This document shows, in pieces, positions 60,362 through 64,000 of a stretch of 64,000 bases of DNA. This DNA comes from Mesostigma viride. Its lineage: Eukaryota; Streptophyta; Mesostigmatophyceae; Mesostigmatales; Mesostigmataceae. The translations under genes were made by a program, and so were the position numbers. How positions within the stretch are numbered: position 1 is the first letter of the stretch; every line of letters begins with the position of its first letter. The stretch is from contig RPFO01000299.1 in the NCBI GenBank assembly GCA_009746045.1, positions 312,001-376,000 of the forward strand, in the 5' to 3' direction. The notes beneath the pieces were generated by a model, which was given only the letters and a program-made list of their open reading frames with translations, searched no databases and was not told where the DNA came from.

Positions 60362-60782
60362 ATGGCGGAGAAGACGGCGATGGCACTTTTCAAATCGCAT
60401 GTCATGGACGTGCACGAGCCGGAATGGTTGGTGGGGACCCCGGTATGCAAGATATTTTCAGGCCCAAACTCAGGGGAGAAGCGGTATCATGCCCATGTGA
60501 CGGCGTTTAATAAGGAGCACAACATGGTCCATGTGCTCTACACAGACGGGGACGATGAAATAGTAGGGTTAGATGAGGTGCGAGCTGCGCTTTGCGCATG
60601 CCCAGGTGTAGAGTTACCCAATCTGCCACCCGACTCGACTGCGCGAGGTTAGGCGGAGATAGTAGAGTGCGTTCGGATCGAAGCAGGTCGCACACCGGGG
60701 CACGGCTAGCAAGCAAGCGAAGGCGACCCCGCGCCACAAGCGCCGCCCTCCCCACATAATTGATGACTCAGACTCAGACTAG
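60362..60782 (+). CDS. Small Tudor-like (PTM/DIR17-type) protein inside the foldback element
   Basis: The uninterrupted frame 60362-60652 encodes 96 residues. Residues 21-70 (WLVGTPVCKIFSG, YHAHVTAFNKEHNMVHVLYT, DGDDEIVGLDEV) fit the Tudor/Agenet-like fold of plant PTM and DIR17 proteins, in which a beta barrel with a conserved Y-x-D-G-D-x-E core reads chromatin marks or binds partners. A spliced version is attractive: donor GAG/GTGCGA after 60577 and acceptor GAAGCAG before 60687 are both phase 0. They would join residue 72 to a basic tail (ASKQAKATPRHKRRPP) ending in IIDDSDSD, stop at 60780-60782, giving 103 residues. The ATG is preceded by GCG. The domain call is by pattern only; the function in the element is unknown. 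Confidence 0.55.
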
Positions 60783-61045
60783 CCTTATTGATGTGAGTTT
60801 AAATTTTTCAGTTTTAGATCCCAGCGTGCAACATACAGGGATGAAAAGCACTTTAACATGTATTATTGTGCTCTGCGACTCCCCAATAGGAGCGCGTGTT
60901 TTATCAATGAATTATTTAATTAATAATTTTTTCAGTTGGAAATGACGTCAAAACTGGGCTGAGTTTAAATGTTACTTATATATATATACTGTCCTGAGCC
61001 AGTAGACATCGCGCCTTACGCGGATCCGCGCTTTTTACGTTTCAG

Positions 61046-61245
61046 TTCAGACAACTGGTCTCAGACATGCACGGGGCTCGGCGTGCCATGCTTCCACGTT
61101 TGTTGTCTCTTTTCAGACAACTGGTCTCAGACATGCACGGGGCTCGGCGTGCCATGCTGCCACGTTTGTTGTCTCTTTTCAGACAACTGGTCTCAGACAT
61201 GCACGGGGCTCAGCGTGCCAATGCTTCAGTCCACGTTTGTTGTCT
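61046..61245 (+). repeat. Three copies of a 67-bp repeat
   Basis: Units contain CAGACAACTGGTCTCAGACA, GCACGGGGCTC and CCACGTTTGTTGTCTCTTTT. They lie directly before the right satellite arm. The ORF over them is a by-product of the repeat. Confidence 0.9.
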
Positions 61246-61255
61246 CTTTTCATAT

Positions 61256-62770
61256 ACTGTCACATGTCACCATTTGAGCTCAGATCGAATGAGCCCAATT
61301 TTTGTAGGTGGTCTAGTATTATGGTTTAAATGTTGCTTGCAAGAATCCAGCTTGATATGAGTTCATTTGGTCATGATTCCTATTTGTTTCATGTAAGAAA
61401 CCGGTGCAAATGGCGTAAAACTGCATATTCATACTGTCACATGTCACCATTTGAGCTCATAATGAGCCCAATTTTTGTAGGTGGTGTAGTATTATGGTTT
61501 AAATGTAGCTTGCAAGAATCCAGCTGGATATGAGTTCATTGGTTCATGATTCCTATTTGTTTCATGTAAGAAACCGGTGCAAATGACAAAAGGTTGCATA
61601 TTTATACTGTCACATGTCACCATTTGAGCTCATAATGAGCCCAATTTTTGTAGGTGGTGTAGTATTATGGTTTAAATGTAGCTTGCAAGAATCCAGCTCG
61701 ATATGAGTTCATTTGGTCATGATTCCTATTTGTTTCATGTAAGAAACCGGTACAAATGACAAAAGGTTGCATATTTATACAAAAGGTGCATATTTATACT
61801 GTCACATGTCACCATTTGAGCTCATAATGAGCCCAATTTTTGTAGGTGGTGTAGTATTATGGTTTAAATGTTGCTTGCAAGAATCCTGGCAGCTCGATAT
61901 GAGTTCATTTGGTCATGATTCCTATTTGTTTCATGTAAGAAACCGGTGCAAATGACGAAAAGCTGCATATTTACACTGTCACATGTCACCATTTGAGCTC
62001 AGAATGAGCCCAATTTTTGTGGGTGGTCTATTTTCATGGTCTAGATGCTGCTTGCAAGAATCCAGCCTGAAATGAGTTCATTTGTTCACTATTCATATTT
62101 GTTTCATGTCAGAAAAGGGGGAAAATGACGAAAAACTGCACATGTATGCTGTCACATGTCACCATTTGAGCTCATAATGAGCCCAATTTTTGTGGGTGGT
62201 CTATTTTCATGGTATAAATGCTGCCTGCAAGAATCCAGCCTGATATGAGTTCATTTGTTCACTATTCATATTTGTTTCATGTCAGAAAAGGGGGAAAATG
62301 ACGAAAAACTGCACATGTATGCTGTCACATGTCACCATTTGAGCTCAGAATGAGCCCAATTTTTGTGGGTGGTCTATTTTCACGGTCTAGATGCTGCCTG
62401 CAAGAATCCAGCCTGAAATGAGTTCATTTGTCCACTATTCATATTTGTTTCATGTAAGAAAAGGGGGAAAATGACGAAAAACTGCACATGTATGCTGTCA
62501 CATGTCACCATTTGAGCTCAGAATGAGCCCAATTTTTGTGGGTGGTCTATTTTCATGGTCTAGATGCTGCCTGCAAGAATCCAGCCTGAAATGAGTTCAT
62601 TTGTCCACTATTCATATTTGTTTCATGTAAGTAAAGGGGGGAAATGACGAAAAACTGCACATGTATGCTGTCACATGTCACCATTTGAGCTCAGAATGAG
62701 CCCAATTTTCGTGGGTGGTCTGTTTTCATGGTCTACATGCTGCCTGCAACAGTCCAGCTTTAGGTACCCT
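61256..62770 (-). repeat. Right satellite arm, inverted copies of the 173-bp unit
   Basis: CTGTCACATGTCACCATTTG recurs about every 173-190 bp (61256, 61433, 61608, 61798, 61975, 62149, 62322, 62495, 62668). The inner four units are more diverged than the outer five, which match the left arm closely. Confidence 0.95.
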
Positions 62771-63189
62771 CAGATCTGAAAGATTTTTTTTTTACTCATT
62801 TGAAGACTTGTGAAATTGAGCAAACACCTATGAATCCCCTCACTATCCGTACTCCGCGCCCGCATGATTGACAAGGAGAAATGGGCTGCCATCTGCGATA
62901 AGCACCTCCCCGAGGGGTATGCTCCTGTTTTCTACCCACGGGCCCCGCGGCCCATTGCTAGCCACTGAGGGTAGAAGTCCGCAGGTGGAGGTTATTGGTC
63001 CTGAGGATAGCCGCTACACTACCGCCTCGTCTGCCATTACAGTAGAGGACAGCTCGGATGAGGATTACATCCCCATCTAGTGCTTAACGGTTGGGGGATG
63101 ATGCAGACGATATTTGTTTAAACTTTTGTGTAATTATTTTTCTAATGAGATTAGCATAGTACTCCGTGGCATGCCTTTGCGCATATTGA

Positions 63190-63440
63190 ATTGAATTGAA
63201 TTGAATTGTAACATAAAGTTCTCCGTTGGGAGTATATGTAGCACATAGCCCGTGAGAGGGGGGCATATGGCCTATCATACATCCTAAGCTACTTCCTGCA
63301 AGGGTGGGGATGTAAAGGACCCTTGCTCTAGGTGCACCGGGCGCGTGCATCCGGGCCATGATCTTCAAGCTATGCCCAGCGAAGGGGGAGCCTGTCATGG
63401 GGGGGAAGATCAGCATAGCTATACAAAGGCTAAAGCGGGG
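63190..63440 (-). mobile_element. Family A short retroelement copy
   Basis: It is flanked at its low-coordinate end by a (TTGAA)n run. Read on the - strand it holds the CATATGCCCCCCTCTCACGG and CTCCCAACGGAG words. The two family A copies here are in the same orientation. Confidence 0.65.
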
Positions 63441-63475
63441 CTCTCAGCAGAGAGTTACTCCCTGCATATGACACG

Positions 63476-63734
63476 CAAGTACTTACTTACTTACTTACTA
63501 ATTAATTAATTAATTTGATTAATTAGGAACATAACTCCGTTGGGAGCGTATGTAGCACATATCCCAGAGAGAGGGCATATGGCTTTTAATACATTCTAAG
63601 CTACTTCCTGCAAGGGTGGGAATGTAAACAACACTTGCTCGAGGTGCACCAAGGGCACCTGCCCCACCACGATCTCTCAGGCAACGCCCAACTATAAGGG
63701 GAGCCTGATCAGAATAAGGGGAGCCTGTCATGGG
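63476..63734 (-). mobile_element. Family A short retroelement copy with (ACTT)n and (TTAA)n tail
   Basis: The tail region (63478-63530) has ACTT units then TTAA units. On the - strand the body matches the neighbouring copy at 63190-63440. Confidence 0.65.
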
Positions 63735-63925
63735 GGGGACCTGATCGATGATCATCCACAAGATGTGGTTGCCGCCTGTGCGGGCTAGAATAGCCCTAGC
63801 TTGAATAATTGGTAATCACTGGGCACCACCCTGGCAGCCATGCCTAGAATGTTTGCCTAGCCGTGCCACCATACCTAGTACGTCACGTGCACCGCTAATT
63901 AACGCACGGTACACAACCAGCCATA
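63735..63925 (+). mobile_element. 3' fragment of an ORF1-only element (LINE-d type)
   Basis: A short frame ends IIHKMWLPPVRAG with a TAG near 63785, the same C-terminus as LINE-d ORF1 (MINHKMWTPPAG). The following 140 bp match the start of the LINE-d 3' UTR, including CACGGTACACAACCAGCCAT. Confidence 0.7.
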
Positions 63926-64000
63926 ATTAATTAATTAATTAGACTCGTGCTCCCGTTGGCCGGGGAGTCACGGAGCATTAACCCCGATGAATGGATGGAT
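63926..64000 (-). mobile_element. 3' end of another LINE running past the window edge
   Basis: A (TTAA)n tail, the GGGAG/CTCCC hairpin and the ACCCCGATGAATGGATGGAT segment match the 3' end of LINE-a (5474-5550). The rest of the element lies beyond the window. Confidence 0.75.

Larger units (their letters stand above)
57824..62841. mobile_element. Foldback-type transposon, 5.0 kb, with satellite arms
   Basis: The outer ends are inverted (GAGGGGATTCATAAGTGTTT at 57824 and its near-inverse ending at 62841) and are flanked by ACT on both sides (57821-57823, 62842-62844). Inside, the left arm (57931-59140) has seven 173-bp units and the right arm (61256-62770) has nine inverted units of the same family. 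The middle holds a 109-bp tandem array (59327-60305), a small gene and three copies of a 67-bp repeat (about 61046-61240). Long inverted arms made of tandem repeats are the plan of foldback elements. No transposase was found. Confidence 0.82.
57638..63080 (+). pseudogene. LINE ORF2 C-terminus split by the foldback element
   Basis: The left part (57642-57823) reads RRANQVDTSSN and ends YVTQLLEDAGLLGL. The right part resumes at 62842 with SVLRARMIDKEKWAAICDKH. Removing the insert plus one copy of the ACT duplication restores one continuous frame. A later shift near 62945 leads to an acidic end (VEDSSDEDYIPI) with a stop at 63078-63080. The QVDT block matches LINE-a and LINE-b after their GHLAR motif, but this is a more distant subfamily. 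Confidence 0.7.

Noticed and set aside
62868-63080. Independent gene with acidic tail ending EDYIPI
   Set aside because: It is in the continuation of the LINE ORF2 C-terminus interrupted by the foldback element.

Overview
The window is nuclear DNA of a eukaryote, most likely a green-lineage (chlorophyte-like) alga. The genes are split by many introns with GT-AG borders, importin-alpha resembles plant importins, and exons are GC-rich and set among long simple repeats and nested retroelements. The clade is an inference; nothing in the window fixes the species. Only three host genes are recognised: the last two exons of a NUDC-family gene (3.0-5.0 kb, + strand), a complete nine-exon importin-alpha gene (20.5-26.7 kb, - strand) and a three-exon membrane RING-CH (MARCH-type) ubiquitin ligase (48.8-55.8 kb, + strand).

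Layout. 0-5 kb: NUDC intron and 3' end, with a (CCCG/CCCA) tract and a possible inverted-repeat element. 5.3-18.4 kb: a nest of non-LTR retroelements. It holds a truncated LINE, a LINE interrupted by a tRNA-like SINE and by a hAT-like element with an 8-bp target duplication, and two elements that carry ORF1 but no reverse transcriptase, one inserted into the other with a perfect 12-bp duplication. 18.4-20.5 kb: no gene seen. 20.5-26.7 kb: importin-alpha. 26.96-30.6 kb: about 1,200 uninterrupted GTT triplets, 270 bp upstream of the importin start codon. 32.27-39.76 kb: a young LTR retrotransposon (LTRs differ by one substitution and a 4-bp gap, 5-bp target duplication). Its domain order appears to be Gag, integrase, protease, reverse transcriptase, RNase H, which is neither the copia nor the gypsy order. 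39.85-42.36 kb: a Harbinger-like MITE (TTA duplication) and a piggyBac-like element (TTAA). 42.5-43.9 kb: LINE C-terminus. 43.9-48.7 kb: no secure gene. 48.8-55.8 kb: the RING-CH gene with satellite-filled introns. 56.4-64 kb: LINE pieces and a 5-kb foldback-type element. The foldback element has long inverted arms of 173-bp satellite repeats, sits in a LINE reading frame, and carries a small Tudor-like gene.

A theme across the window is that several introns begin with tandem arrays that look like copies of their own 5' splice site (NUDC last intron, importin intron 4, RING-CH introns 1 and 2). The other themes are the ORF1-only retroelements and a shared 3' hairpin plus (TTAA)n tail on LINEs and their short derivatives. 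All intron models were read by eye from reading phase and family similarity and were not tested against transcripts.
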